From contig JAFTVH010000190.1 of NCBI GenBank assembly GCA_017465845.1, positions 1 to 43,942 on the forward strand: DNA of 43,942 bases, in the 5' to 3' direction. This document shows, one piece after another, positions 34,345 through 43,774 of this stretch (positions are counted from its first letter, which is position 1; each line of letters begins with the position of its first letter). A model generated the notes under the pieces. It saw only the letters and a list, made by a program, of their open reading frames with translations, was not told where the DNA came from and did no database searches. This DNA comes from Lachnospiraceae bacterium (lineage in GTDB: Bacteria; Bacillota; Clostridia; Lachnospirales; Lachnospiraceae). The position numbers and the translations under genes are program-made.

Positions 34345-36438
34345 ATGAATGTTTACACAACTGACAAAATTCGTAACGTAGTATTATTAGGACACGGTGG
34401 TGCAGGTAAGACCAGTCTGGCAGAAGCATTTGCATATCTGTCCGGTATTACATCCAGAATGGGCAAAGTGTCCGATGGAAATACAGTCAGCGATTACAGT
34501 AAGGAAGAACAGAAGAGACAGTTCTCAATCAGTACCTCCGTTATTCCGATTGAATGGGAAGGCTACAAGATCAATATTCTGGATACACCCGGTTATTTTG
34601 ACTTTGTTGGCGAAGTAGAAGAAGCAGTGAGTGCAGCAGGTGCTGCGATTATCGTTGTAAACGGTAAGTCCGGTATCGAAGTAGGTACTCAGAAAGCGTG
34701 GGAGCTGTGTGAAAAATATAAGCTGCCCAGAATCATTTATGTATCCAACATGGACGTAGATAATGCTTCCTTCCGTCAGGTAGTGGAAGATATGACCAAC
34801 CTGTATGGTAAGAAGATGGCACCGTTCCATCTGCCTATCCGTGAGAACGAGAAATTCGTAGGTTACGTTAATGTTATTGCTGAGACCGGTAACAGATGGC
34901 AGGGCAAGGAAGTAGTTCTCTGTGATATTCCTGATTATTCCAGACCGAACCTGCAGTTGTGCCGTGATACTCTGATGGAAGCAGTAGCTGAGACGAGTGA
35001 AGAGTTCATGGAGAGATATTTCAGCGGTGAGACTTTCTCTGAGGCTGAAATCCGTGCCGCTCTGCGTACCAACGTATGTGACGGCAGCATCGTTCCTATG
35101 ACCATGGGTTCCAATGTTCTGTGCCAGGGTATGTACACGCTGCTTGACGATATCATCAAGTACCTGCCAAGTCCTGAGAACCGTGAAGTAGCCGGTATCA
35201 ATATGAAGACCAATGAAATCTATCATGCTGATTATGACTTTGCCAAAGCGAAATCTGCATACATCTGGAAGACCATCGTGGATCCTTTCATTGGAAAGTA
35301 CTCCCTGATCAAGGTAAATTCCGGTGTTATCAAGACCGATGATCTGATTTATAATGTTGACCGCGATATCGAAGAGAAGGTTGGTAAGATTTATGTGCTT
35401 CAAGGCAACAAGCCCATTGAAGTACCTGAACTTCATGCAGGTGATATCGGTGCACTGGCTAAGCTGACCGCAGCCCGTACCGGCAACAGCCTTTCTACCA
35501 AGGCGACCACCATTAAGTTCGGTAAGTTTGAAATCTCTACACCTTATACATACATGCGTTACAAGCCTAAAAATAAAGCTGACGTGGATAAGATTTCCCA
35601 GGCTCTGCAGAAGATTACCCATGAAGATCAGACCATTAAGGTGGTTAATGATTCTGAGAACAGACAGATGTTATTGTACGGTATGGGTGACCAGCATCTG
35701 GAGATCATCGCCAGCAAGCTGCTTAACGAGTACAAGGTAGAAGTAGAACTGGCTAAGCCTAAGATTGCTTACAGAGAGACCATTAAGAAGACTTCTGATG
35801 TAGAATATAAGTATAAGAAGCAGACCGGCGGACATGGACAGTATGGTCACGTTAAGATGCGCTTCTCCGCTTCCGGCGATTTGGAGACGCCTTATGTATT
35901 CGAACAGGAAGTAGTAGGCGGTGCTGTTCCCAAGAACTTCTATCCCGCAGTAGAAAAGGGACTGCAGGATTCCGTAGTGAAGGGACCTTTGGCTGCATAT
36001 CCTGTAGTTGGTGTGAAAGCTGTTCTGTACGATGGTTCCTACCATCCTGTAGACTCCTCCGAAATGGCATTCAAGATGGCTGCTACTCAGGCCTTCAAGA
36101 AGGGCTTCATGGAGGCAGGACCAATCCTGTTAGAGCCGATTGCATCCATTAAGGTTACCGTTCCAGATGCCTACACCGGAGATGTTATGGGTGATCTGAA
36201 TAAGCGTCGCGGCCGTGTACTTGGTATGAATCCTGCACCCGGCGGAAAGCAGGTTGTTGAAGCTGACATTCCAATGAGCGGACTGTTCGGTTACTGCACA
36301 GACCTTCGTTCAATGACAGGCGGACGTGGAGATTACAGCTATGAATTTGCACGTTATGAGCAGGCTCCAAGTGATGTTCAGGAGAAGGAAGTTGCCGCAA
36401 GAGCTGCAAGTGTCGCTGCAGAGAGTGCGGAAGATTAG
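34345..36438 (+). CDS. Elongation factor G-like GTPase (divergent EF-G paralogue)
   Basis: Five-domain EF-G architecture over 697 aa: G domain, domain II, III (QALQKITHEDQTIKVV), IV (GGHGQYGHVKMRF ... DSSEMAFKMAA) and V (GDVMGDLNKRRGRVLGM). The G domain departs from housekeeping EF-G: G1 is GHGGAGKT (residues 16-23), G2 lacks RGITI (reads RQFSIS), G3 is DTPGY (80-84) with Tyr in place of the catalytic His, and G4 is SNMD (134-137) instead of NKMD. This matches the EF-G-like/EF-G2 group, in which GTPase-stimulated translocation is weak or absent. Start 34345 follows GGAGG; the frame is open back to 34276. A huge palindrome overlaps its stop codon. Confidence 0.9.
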   Translation: MNVYTTDKIRNVVLLGHGGAGKTSLAEAFAYLSGITSRMGKVSDGNTVSDYSKEEQKRQFSISTSVIPIEWEGYKINILDTPGYFDFVGEVEEAVSAAGAAIIVVNGKSGIEVGTQKAWELCEKYKLPRIIYVSNMDVDNASFRQVVEDMTNLYGKKMAPFHLPIRENEKFVGYVNVIAETGNRWQGKEVVLCDIPDYSRPNLQLCRDTLMEAVAETSEEFMERYFSGETFSEAEIRAALRTNVCDGSIVPMTMGSNVLCQGMYTLLDDIIKYLPSPENREVAGINMKTNEIYHADYDFAKAKSAYIWKTIVDPFIGKYSLIKVNSGVIKTDDLIYNVDRDIEEKVGKIYVLQGNKPIEVPELHAGDIGALAKLTAARTGNSLSTKATTIKFGKFEISTPYTYMRYKPKNKADVDKISQALQKITHEDQTIKVVNDSENRQMLLYGMGDQHLEIIASKLLNEYKVEVELAKPKIAYRETIKKTSDVEYKYKKQTGGHGQYGHVKMRFSASGDLETPYVFEQEVVGGAVPKNFYPAVEKGLQDSVVKGPLAAYPVVGVKAVLYDGSYHPVDSSEMAFKMAATQAFKKGFMEAGPILLEPIASIKVTVPDAYTGDVMGDLNKRRGRVLGMNPAPGGKQVVEADIPMSGLFGYCTDLRSMTGGRGDYSYEFARYEQAPSDVQEKEVAARAASVAAESAED

Positions 36439-36723
36439 TTTGAAGAATTGAAGCAAAGGGACGCATAGGGAGAGGCGCACAAACAGGCTTCCTGGTGGCA
36501 GTCACAATGATATAAGATGTACTAACGGCCGGTGATTTTGACAAAGGGCCAGCAACAAAACGCAAAACTCGACGCTTCGCGTCTCAGACAGGTTGCGTTT
36601 TGTTGCTGAAAGTCAAAATTATCGGCCGTAAGTGCATCTAATATCATTGCGTATGCTACCAGGAAGCCTGTTTGTGCGCCTCTCCCTGTGCTGTTTTGCT
36701 TCAATTTATCAAATTAATCTTCC
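36429..36723. repeat. ~295-bp imperfect palindrome
   Basis: Nested pairs: GGAAGATTA (36429-36437) with TAATCTTCC (36715-36723), AATTGAAGCAAA (36446-36457) with TTTGCTTCAATT (36695-36706), a perfect 30-bp arm (36467-36496 with 36658-36687), a 45-bp arm with mismatches (36497-36542 with 36612-36657), and AGCAACAAAACGCAA (36551-36565) with its exact complement (36593-36607). The apex is GACGC-TTC-GCGTC (36571-36583). The left end includes the last codons and stop of the EF-G-like gene. RNA of either strand would form one long hairpin. Confidence 0.9.
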
Positions 36724-37036
36724 TTGTATTTATTAGCTTTAGGGGAAGTATGCGACTATTTTAAATGAAATAGTGAAAAAAAGATGCTTTATGAATTCAC
36801 AGTGCGAAAGTGGTTGAGTAAAAAAAGTGGGGTGCTGTTTTTGCCCACACTTCATTGTGTAGTTTAACACATTCTGAAAATATAGTCTAGTATTTTTTTA
36901 CTTTTCTAGTAAAATAAGGCTATAGCAGAAATGCGATAGGGTTATAGTGAAAACTGTAACCGGAACCCGTTGACCGATATTGAACCAGGTGAGGAACATC
37001 TAAGGCAATATCATTAGACACTTAAGGAGAGAAGAA
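36724..37036 (+). other. upstream region of the HelD fusion gene
   Basis: No gene seen. It is AT-rich with a possible promoter (TTTACT 36897-36902, 18-bp spacer, TATAGC 36921-36926; a TAAAAT at 36910-36915 is an alternative). Downstream is a 9-bp hairpin with a GAAA loop (GGTTATAGT 36940-36948, ACTGTAACC 36953-36961), then a GGAACCCG...AACCAGG segment of unknown fold in the 5' UTR. The ribosome site is AAGGAGAGAAG before ATG 37037. Confidence 0.5.
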
Positions 37037-40000
37037 ATGAGTGTGGAAAAAGAAAGAAGTCTGTCGGATATTTCGCGGCAGGCGGAAGAACGGTATTTGG
37101 AAAAAACACTGGCTGTAGTCTGTAGTAATGTGGAAAAATACGGACGCGATGTGGGGCGGATGAGAGAGGAAATCGATACGATATTGGCGCATTTTCATGA
37201 TGATAATCCGGAACTCATCAATCAGCTGGAAAACACCATCACAATGCATGATCACATGAAACGGGCATTGGAACGAAATGAGAAAGCCCGGAACAAGCCA
37301 TACTTCGGACGAATCGTTTTTCGTGATGAAACGTATGAGAAAGATGAGTCGATTTATATCGGCAAAGGTGGGATTGCAGAGGATGCCACTACTCCTATCG
37401 TTGTGGATTGGAGAGCACCTGTCGCAAATGCGTATTATGAAAACGGGCTGGGGAAATGCAGCTATCCTTCGCCGGGCGGTAAGCAGATTGATATTGATTT
37501 AAAATTGAAGCGTACCTATGAAATAGAGAACGGGGAGCTGCAAAGTTATTTTGACAGTGAAGTGATTGCAAATGATGACCTTCTGACGAAATATCTGGCG
37601 AAGAACAAGCAGGCTGTATTAGGCGAGATTGTTGCAACAATCCAGAAGGAGCAGAATGATATCATTCGTAAATCACCTTATCATAATGTAATCGTACAGG
37701 GAGTGGCAGGTTCCGGTAAGACGACTGTGGCCATGCACAGGATATCTTATATTCTGTATAACTATGCAGAGCGCATCAAACCGGATGATTTTTATATCGT
37801 GGGCAGTAACAGGATTCTGTTGAATTATATTACAGGGGTACTGCCGGATCTGGATGTGTACGGTGTACGGCAGATGACGATGGAGCAGTTGTTTGTCAGG
37901 CTTTTGTACGAAGATTGGGATGATAAGAAATATCGTATCAAAAGTACAGACCAATCCGGTAAAAAAGGTATTGTCAAAGGCGGACTTGCATGGTTTCGTG
38001 ACTTGGAAGCCTATTGTAACAGATTGGAATGGCATACTATCCTGAGGGAATCCATTTATTTGAATCCCAGGCAGTTCGTGGAAGGAATACGGGATGGAAA
38101 GACCGGTGTGTTCGATGAAACGGAAGGGAAGGCTGTAAGTCCCAAAGATTTGGTTCTTCTCGTAGACGGGGAGGCTGTAGAACGATATATCAGGCAGAAT
38201 CCTACTGTTTCCGTGCAAAGTAAGATCGATATGCTGAATGAGCGTTTGATCAACAAGATAAAAGAGGAATTTCTGGGAAAAGGAGTGAAATACACAGAAC
38301 CGGAAAAGAAAGCCATTCTGAAGGCTTATCGCGGAAGATATGGTTCAAATGTCTGGAAAAGATCCATATTTGACATGTATCAGGATTTCCTGCAAAAACA
38401 GATTTCCAAAGGTTATGATGTGGACGTTCCAACGACAGAATTTGATGTATATGATCTGGCTGCACTTGCTTATCTGTATAAGCGGATAAAAGAAACAGAG
38501 GTGATAAGCGAAGCCCATCATGTGGTCATTGACGAGGCTCAGGACTTTGGTATGATGGCGTATAGCGTACTGAAATTCTGCATTAAGGACTGTACCTATA
38601 CGATTATGGGGGATGTCTCACAGAATATCCATTTCGGATACGGACTCAACGACTGGGAAGAATTGAGGAAACTATATCTTACAGACGCAAAATCCAGCTT
38701 TGGCATTCTAAAGAAGAGCTACCGAAACACGGTGGAAATATCTAATTTTGCCACGAATATTCTTCATCATGGGCAATTTTCCATTTATCCTGTGGAACCT
38801 ATCATCAGGCATGGGAACCCGGTAGAAGTAATGAGTTTATGCGACCGAAACGCACTGATTGAGAAAGCCGCAGAAACCTGTAAAGCATGGCAGGAAAAGG
38901 GACTGGATACCATCGCGGTAATCTGCAGAGATCAGGAATCTGCTGCCAAAGCTGCCGAGGAGCTTGGCAAGCTTGTGGAAGTCATGGAAAGTGATCTGGA
39001 AAAAGCGGAATTCGGAAACGGTATCATGGTACTGCCGGTGGAATATACGAAAGGACTGGAATTTGACGCAGTATTGCTTTTGGATCCTACAAGGGAAGAT
39101 TATCCGGTGGAGGATGGACATGCTAAACTGCTTTATGTGGCAGCGACCCGTGCACTGCATGAGTTGAGTGTACTGCATACAGGGAATCTGACAGGGCTTA
39201 TCGCAGATCCGGTGCCGGAGCGAAATATGGGAAACGCAGAGCAGATGCGCAAGCGTAACGGGCCGGACCAAACGCCTTCGAATCCGCACGATGAGACTTT
39301 ACGCAGCAAGGCTTCGACTCCGGATAATAAGGTTTTACGCAATAAGGCTTTGGTTTTGTCCGGCGAATCACAATCGGTATCCCTGAGTAAAAGTACAAAT
39401 CTGAATGAAAAGACGAGGAAAGTAAAAATAAAGCTTTCCGGAAATATTGTCATAAATACATCTGCGCTGACTCATAGGAACGCAATCGATACAGGGACAA
39501 ACAGGGATGTAATTAATTCTGGGACAAGCACCAAAATGGGCTATACCGAAAGCAATGCCAAGCAAAAGTATGGCGCGACAGAACCCAAAACTGATAATTC
39601 CCGTACGGCAAAATTGCAGCAGAGAACGGCTAAAATGCACGAAATGCCTCAAGCTATCTCCGGAAATTCTTTCGGAGATATGCCCACTACTGACAAACTG
39701 CGCCCCGCAGGACACCCTAAAATTGACCTGGCTATCCGTTGGGTAGCAAAGCAGCCCGATGGCCTTTATCTGCAAAGCCGCTATGGCGTGCTGCGGCTGA
39801 GCCCTATCGGCAGTGATATAATCCGTATTACTTTTGCTAAAGACAGTCAGATCGCAGCAGGGGTGCATCCTCAAATTGCAGTACAAAAGCCTTATCCTGC
39901 CTGGATGTACAAAGATACAGCAAAAACAGTAGACTTATTCACAGATGAACTTTACCTGCAGGTTGATAAAGCTACCGGTGCTATCCGATACATGACAAGA

Positions 40001-40402
40001 GATAAGAAGCTGTTGTTGGCGGAACGCAGCAAGGAATGCAGACAGATAGATGCATCGCCCAAAGGGAATAAGCGAAGCTGGTTATATTTAGACTGGCAAA
40101 AAGGAGAAAAACTTTACGGACTTGGGCCGGAGAAAGTGATGAGTGGAAATCTGCGTGGAACGGCGAGATATATTTCCCATGGTATGTCAAATAGCGAAGC
40201 TCCGGAATTACCTTTTATACTTTCGGACAATGGGTATGGAATGGTAATGGCTTCTGATGGTCCTACATTTTGCTGTGATATTTCTTCTTATGGTTCTTAT
40301 ATTTTTACGGAGGTAGCTTCACAAATGGATTTTTACTTTATTGCCGGGAAGAGAACTGCTAATATACTTTCGGCATATGCTTACCTTTGCGGAAAACTTT
40401 AA
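37037..40402 (+). CDS. HelD-type UvrD/Rep helicase fused to a GH31 N-terminal domain
   Basis: Residues 1 to ~735 are a complete HelD-like protein: a long N-terminal coiled coil (1-110), FGRIVFRDE and VVDWRAPVANAYYE, Walker A GVAGSGKTT (222-230), Walker B VVIDEAQDFG (~496), IMGDVSQNIHFGYG, and LLYVAATRALHELSVL near 698. HelD recycles stalled RNA polymerase in Firmicutes. Residues ~735-890 are a Ser/Thr/Asn/Lys-rich linker with short repeats (LRSKAS, LRNKAL). Residues ~892-1121 resemble the N-terminal beta-sandwich of GH31 glycosidases: YGVLRLSPIGSDIIRITF, KLYGLGPEKV, NLRGTARY, PFILSDNGYGM and, at the end, DFYFIAGKRTANILSAYAYL, which is exactly where the catalytic barrel should begin but is absent. 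One uninterrupted frame. Usual HelD proteins are 680-780 aa, so this one is ~350 aa too long. Confidence 0.85.
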   Translation: MSVEKERSLSDISRQAEERYLEKTLAVVCSNVEKYGRDVGRMREEIDTILAHFHDDNPELINQLENTITMHDHMKRALERNEKARNKPYFGRIVFRDETYEKDESIYIGKGGIAEDATTPIVVDWRAPVANAYYENGLGKCSYPSPGGKQIDIDLKLKRTYEIENGELQSYFDSEVIANDDLLTKYLAKNKQAVLGEIVATIQKEQNDIIRKSPYHNVIVQGVAGSGKTTVAMHRISYILYNYAERIKPDDFYIVGSNRILLNYITGVLPDLDVYGVRQMTMEQLFVRLLYEDWDDKKYRIKSTDQSGKKGIVKGGLAWFRDLEAYCNRLEWHTILRESIYLNPRQFVEGIRDGKTGVFDETEGKAVSPKDLVLLVDGEAVERYIRQNPTVSVQSKIDMLNERLINKIKEEFLGKGVKYTEPEKKAILKAYRGRYGSNVWKRSIFDMYQDFLQKQISKGYDVDVPTTEFDVYDLAALAYLYKRIKETEVISEAHHVVIDEAQDFGMMAYSVLKFCIKDCTYTIMGDVSQNIHFGYGLNDWEELRKLYLTDAKSSFGILKKSYRNTVEISNFATNILHHGQFSIYPVEPIIRHGNPVEVMSLCDRNALIEKAAETCKAWQEKGLDTIAVICRDQESAAKAAEELGKLVEVMESDLEKAEFGNGIMVLPVEYTKGLEFDAVLLLDPTREDYPVEDGHAKLLYVAATRALHELSVLHTGNLTGLIADPVPERNMGNAEQMRKRNGPDQTPSNPHDETLRSKASTPDNKVLRNKALVLSGESQSVSLSKSTNLNEKTRKVKIKLSGNIVINTSALTHRNAIDTGTNRDVINSGTSTKMGYTESNAKQKYGATEPKTDNSRTAKLQQRTAKMHEMPQAISGNSFGDMPTTDKLRPAGHPKIDLAIRWVAKQPDGLYLQSRYGVLRLSPIGSDIIRITFAKDSQIAAGVHPQIAVQKPYPAWMYKDTAKTVDLFTDELYLQVDKATGAIRYMTRDKKLLLAERSKECRQIDASPKGNKRSWLYLDWQKGEKLYGLGPEKVMSGNLRGTARYISHGMSNSEAPELPFILSDNGYGMVMASDGPTFCCDISSYGSYIFTEVASQMDFYFIAGKRTANILSAYAYLCGKL

Positions 40403-40468
40403 GATATACCTTAGAGCCTCGGTGTTAGCAAAAATCCGCGTTAATGTGAGCTAAATAAAGTTTTGAAA
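40403..40468. other. short spacer after the fusion gene
   Basis: No remains of the missing GH31 barrel and no terminator-like hairpin are visible before the tandem array. Confidence 0.5.
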
Positions 40469-40829
40469 CGGATAAAATCTGGAAAAATTAAAATTTTATC
40501 CGTTGGCATCGCTCTAAAATAGGGATTCGCGGCGGATAAAACTGGAAAAAATGAACTTTTTATCCGTTGGTATTGCTTAAAATGGGCGTTTGTAGCAGAT
40601 AAAATTAGAAAAAATAAAGTTTTTATCCGTTGGCATCGGCGGATAAAACTGGGATAAATAGAGCTTTTATCCGTTAGTATCGCCCTGAAATGGTGATTTC
40701 CTTCGGATGAAACTGGGGAAAATGGAGTTTTTATCCGTTGATATCACTTTAAAATGGTGATATTCGTCAGATGAAACTGGGAAAAATAGAGTTTTTATCC
40801 GTTGGTATCACTATAAAATGGTTAAAATG
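40469..40829. repeat. tandem array of six ~64-bp hairpin units
   Basis: Units start at 40469, 40533, 40596, 40640, 40704 and 40768: periods of 64, 63, 44, 64 and 64 bp. Each unit has GGATAAAA (or GGATGAAA/AGATAAAA) and, about 14-17 nt later, TTTTATCCG, making a hairpin, then GTTGGTATCGC-type sequence and AAAATGG. The right arm is nearly invariant while the left arm varies, mostly to G-U-compatible changes. Unit 3 lost ~20 bp of the linker. Non-coding in all frames as far as I can read. Confidence 0.9.
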
Positions 40830-40933
40830 GACATTTTCAGTATGAAAAATTTCCGTAATTTAACGTCCTATACACTCAAAGTTCAGAAAGCCCCGGATTT
40901 GCCTGCTGATATTGCATCCTTTAAAAATAATAG
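40830..40933. other. spacer before the leuS promoter
   Basis: No gene, hairpin or repeat recognised. Confidence 0.4.
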
Positions 40934-40962
40934 TTGACAGATTTGGCAAAAAAAGCTAGAAT
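40934..40962 (+). promoter_or_regulatory. sigma-A promoter of the leuS T-box transcript
   Basis: TTGACA (40934-40939), 17-bp spacer, TAGAAT (40957-40962). Confidence 0.88.
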
Positions 40963-40968
40963 AAATTA

Positions 40969-41288
40969 AGTTTCAGAAGAAATACAGCGAAAGCGAAGAA
41001 GAGGAAGAGTAGGAATCCCAAGTTCCCAGAGAGCTGCCGGTTGGTGAGAGGCAGCAGCGTAAGGTTTTGAACTGGCCCCGGAGCTTCTGCAGGGAAAGCA
41101 AAGAGAAGTGATGTAAATATCAGCTTTGTGTAAGTAGTTGCAGGCGGGTTCTCCCGTTACAGAGAGTCAAAGTGCACAGAATGCGTCTGCAATAGCAGTT
41201 AATGCTGCAGTCATCCTGTGAAGTAGAGTGGTACCACGGAAAAGTAAGGCCCTTTCGTCTCTATATGCGAAAGGGCTTATATTATTTT
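40969..41288 (+). promoter_or_regulatory. T-box riboswitch for tRNA-Leu
   Basis: T-box core GTGGTACCACGG with TGGT at 41229-41232. In Stem I, GAACTGGCCCCGGAGC places the specifier CTG (41072-41074) directly after GAA and five bases before GGAGC, matching leucine and the leuS gene downstream. The distal loop has GGTTGGTGAG (41039-41048). Uncharged tRNA-Leu reading CUG would turn the gene on. Confidence 0.93.
41249..41288 (+). terminator. T-box controlled terminator of leuS
   Basis: GCCCTTTCG (41249-41257) and CGAAAGGGC (41268-41276), followed by TTATATTATTTT. Confidence 0.88.
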
Positions 41289-41290
41289 AA

Positions 41291-41305
41291 GCGGACGAAG
41301 TCCGC
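41291..41305 (+). repeat. mini-hairpin with GAA loop before the leuS ribosome site
   Basis: GCGGAC-GAA-GTCCGC, six bases before GGAGG (41311-41315). Same loop type as at 6903, 24267 and 36571. Confidence 0.7.
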
Positions 41306-41325
41306 CGACAGGAGGTAAAAAAGTT

Positions 41326-43740
41326 ATGGCAGTACCATACAACCACAAAGAAGTGGAACAGAAATGGCAGGCTGTCTGGGATAATGAGAAAGCTTTTGCA
41401 GTTTCCAATGATTATTCCAAGCCTAAATATTATGCATTGGTAGAATTCCCTTATCCTTCAGGACAGGGTCTTCATGTAGGTCATCCGAGACCTTATACCG
41501 CACTGGACATCGTAGCACGTAAGAGAAGAATGCAGGGCTACAATGTACTTTATCCTATGGGATGGGATGCTTTCGGTCTTCCTACCGAGAACTATGCGAT
41601 CAAGAACCACATTCATCCCAAGATTGTAACCAAGAATAACGTAGCACGTTTTAAGAACCAGCTTCATTCTCTCGGATATTCCTTTGACTGGGACAGAGAG
41701 ATTAACACCACCGATCCTGAGTACTATAAGTGGACCCAGTGGATCTTCTTAAAGCTTTTCAAAGCAGGCCTTGCTTACAAGAGTGAGATGCCTATCAACT
41801 GGTGTACCTCCTGTAAAGTAGGTCTGGCTAACGAGGAAGTAGTGAATGGTGTCTGCGAGCGCTGCGGCGCTGAAGTTGTAAGAAAAGTTAAGAGCCAGTG
41901 GATGCTTAAGATTACAGAATATGCAGATAAGCTGATTCAGGATCTTGATACCGTTGATTATATCGAGAAAGTAAAAGTATCCCAGAAGAACTGGATCGGT
42001 AAATCCCAGGGTGCTGAGGTAGACTTTGCTCTTACCGGCAAGGAAGATAAGCTTCGCATTTATACTACCAGACCGGACACACTTTTCGGTGCAACCTACA
42101 TGGTAGTCAGCCCGGAGCATCCTCTGATTGACAAATATCAGGCTGAGATCAAGAACTGGGACGATGTAGTAGCCTATCGTGAAATGGCTGCCAGAAAGTC
42201 TGATTTCGAGCGTACCGAGCTCGCAAAAGATAAGACAGGTGTCATGATCGACGGTCTTACCGCTACCAATCCTGTAAACGGCAAAGAGATTCCTATTTGG
42301 ATTTCCGACTATGTGCTCATGACTTATGGTACTGGTGCTATCATGGCTGTACCTGCTCATGATGAGAGAGACTGGGATTTTGCTAAGAAATTCAATATGC
42401 CTATCATCGAGGTTGTAGCAGGCAGCCCTGTCAGCGTACAGGAAGCTGTATATACCGATGTTGCGACCGGTACTTTGGTGAATTCCGAGTTCCTGAACGG
42501 ATTGTCCGTTGCAGAAGCAAAGGAAAAGATCATTGCATGGCTTGAGGAAAAGGGAATCGGTACCAGCAAGACCAACTTCAAGCTTCGTGACTGGGTATTC
42601 TCCAGACAGCGTTACTGGGGTGAGCCTATTCCTATCGTAAAATGTGAGAAGTGCGGTTTCGTGCCTATCGATGAAAGTGAACTTCCTCTGGAGCTTCCTG
42701 AGGTAGAAAGCTATATGCCTACCGACAACGGGGAATCTCCTTTGGCTGCAATGACTGACTGGGTGAACACCACTTGCCCTTGCTGTGGCGGTCCTGCACA
42801 GAGAGAGACTGATACCATGCCTCAGTGGGCAGGTTCTTCCTGGTATTTCTTAAGATATACCGATCCTCACAACACAGAAGCTCTTGCAAGCAAGGAAGCA
42901 CTGAATTACTGGATGCCTGTTGACTGGTACAATGGCGGTATGGAGCACACCACACTGCACTTACTTTACTCCAGATTCTGGCATAAGTTCCTCTTCGACC
43001 AGGGAGAAGTACCTTGTCCCGAACCTTACCAGAAGAGAACCAGCCACGGTATGATCCTTGGTTCCAACGGAGAAAAGATGTCTAAGTCCCGCGGAAACGT
43101 TGTAAATCCTGATGATATCGTACAGGATTACGGTGCAGATACGCTTCGTACCTACGAAATGTTCATCGGTGCATTTGATCTGAGTGCTGCATGGAGCGAG
43201 GATGGTGTTAAGGGATGCCGCAGATTCCTTGAAAGAGTATGGAAGCTTCAGGATATCCTGGTAGACGGTGACGGCTACAGCGCTGACCTTGAGACCAAGA
43301 TGCATCAGACTATCAAGAAGGTAAGCAGCGACTTCGAGAACCTGAAGTATAATACCGCTATCGCAGCTATGATGTCCTTAATTAACGACATCTATAAGAA
43401 GAATGCAATTACAAGAGGCGAATATAAGACCTTATTGACACTCCTTAATCCGGTAGCACCTCATATCACTGAGGAATTGTGGCAGACAGCCGGTTACGAA
43501 GGCAGAGTATACCAGACCTCATGGCCCGAGTATGATGAAGCTAAGACCGTGGAAGCTACTGTAGAAATCGTGGTACAGATAAATGGTAAGAATCGTCTGA
43601 CCATGAATATCGGTAAGGATGATGCGAAGGATGCAGTTATCGCTGCAGCGAAGGAAGCATTAGGAGATAAATTGACAGGAACGATTGTGAAAGAGATTTA
43701 TGTTCCCGGAAGATTGGTAAATATTGTTGCGAAACCGTAA
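41326..43740 (+). CDS. leuS: Leucyl-tRNA synthetase
   Basis: Class I synthetase charging tRNA-Leu, 804 aa, full length. The HIGH-type motif is in [20 protein letters not shown] (residues ~45-64), the zinc ribbon follows ([20 protein letters not shown]), the CP1 editing domain contains [13 protein letters not shown] and [17 protein letters not shown], and the KMSKS loop is [13 protein letters not shown] near residue 585. The C-terminal anticodon-stem domain ends with [11 protein letters not shown]. The start is set by GGAGGTAAAAAAGTT. It is a single-gene unit between its T-box and its terminator. Confidence 0.97.
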   Translation: MAVPYNHKEVEQKWQAVWDNEKAFAVSNDYSKPKYYALVEFPYPSGQGLHVGHPRPYTALDIVARKRRMQGYNVLYPMGWDAFGLPTENYAIKNHIHPKIVTKNNVARFKNQLHSLGYSFDWDREINTTDPEYYKWTQWIFLKLFKAGLAYKSEMPINWCTSCKVGLANEEVVNGVCERCGAEVVRKVKSQWMLKITEYADKLIQDLDTVDYIEKVKVSQKNWIGKSQGAEVDFALTGKEDKLRIYTTRPDTLFGATYMVVSPEHPLIDKYQAEIKNWDDVVAYREMAARKSDFERTELAKDKTGVMIDGLTATNPVNGKEIPIWISDYVLMTYGTGAIMAVPAHDERDWDFAKKFNMPIIEVVAGSPVSVQEAVYTDVATGTLVNSEFLNGLSVAEAKEKIIAWLEEKGIGTSKTNFKLRDWVFSRQRYWGEPIPIVKCEKCGFVPIDESELPLELPEVESYMPTDNGESPLAAMTDWVNTTCPCCGGPAQRETDTMPQWAGSSWYFLRYTDPHNTEALASKEALNYWMPVDWYNGGMEHTTLHLLYSRFWHKFLFDQGEVPCPEPYQKRTSHGMILGSNGEKMSKSRGNVVNPDDIVQDYGADTLRTYEMFIGAFDLSAAWSEDGVKGCRRFLERVWKLQDILVDGDGYSADLETKMHQTIKKVSSDFENLKYNTAIAAMMSLINDIYKKNAITRGEYKTLLTLLNPVAPHITEELWQTAGYEGRVYQTSWPEYDEAKTVEATVEIVVQINGKNRLTMNIGKDDAKDAVIAAAKEALGDKLTGTIVKEIYVPGRLVNIVAKP

Positions 43741-43774
43741 GGTTTCAGGACTGCTGACTAAGCAGTGAAAGTAT

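Noticed and set aside
34525-35622. 365-aa minus-strand open frame inside the EF-G-like gene
   Set aside because: Shadow of a well-supported gene; Cys/His/Ile-rich composition with no family motif.
36429-36723. Simple bidirectional terminator
   Set aside because: Far too long, and no U-run follows either arm.
40469-40829. Possible CRISPR array
   Set aside because: The sequence between the repeated arms is itself repeated, units are hairpins and no cas genes are near.
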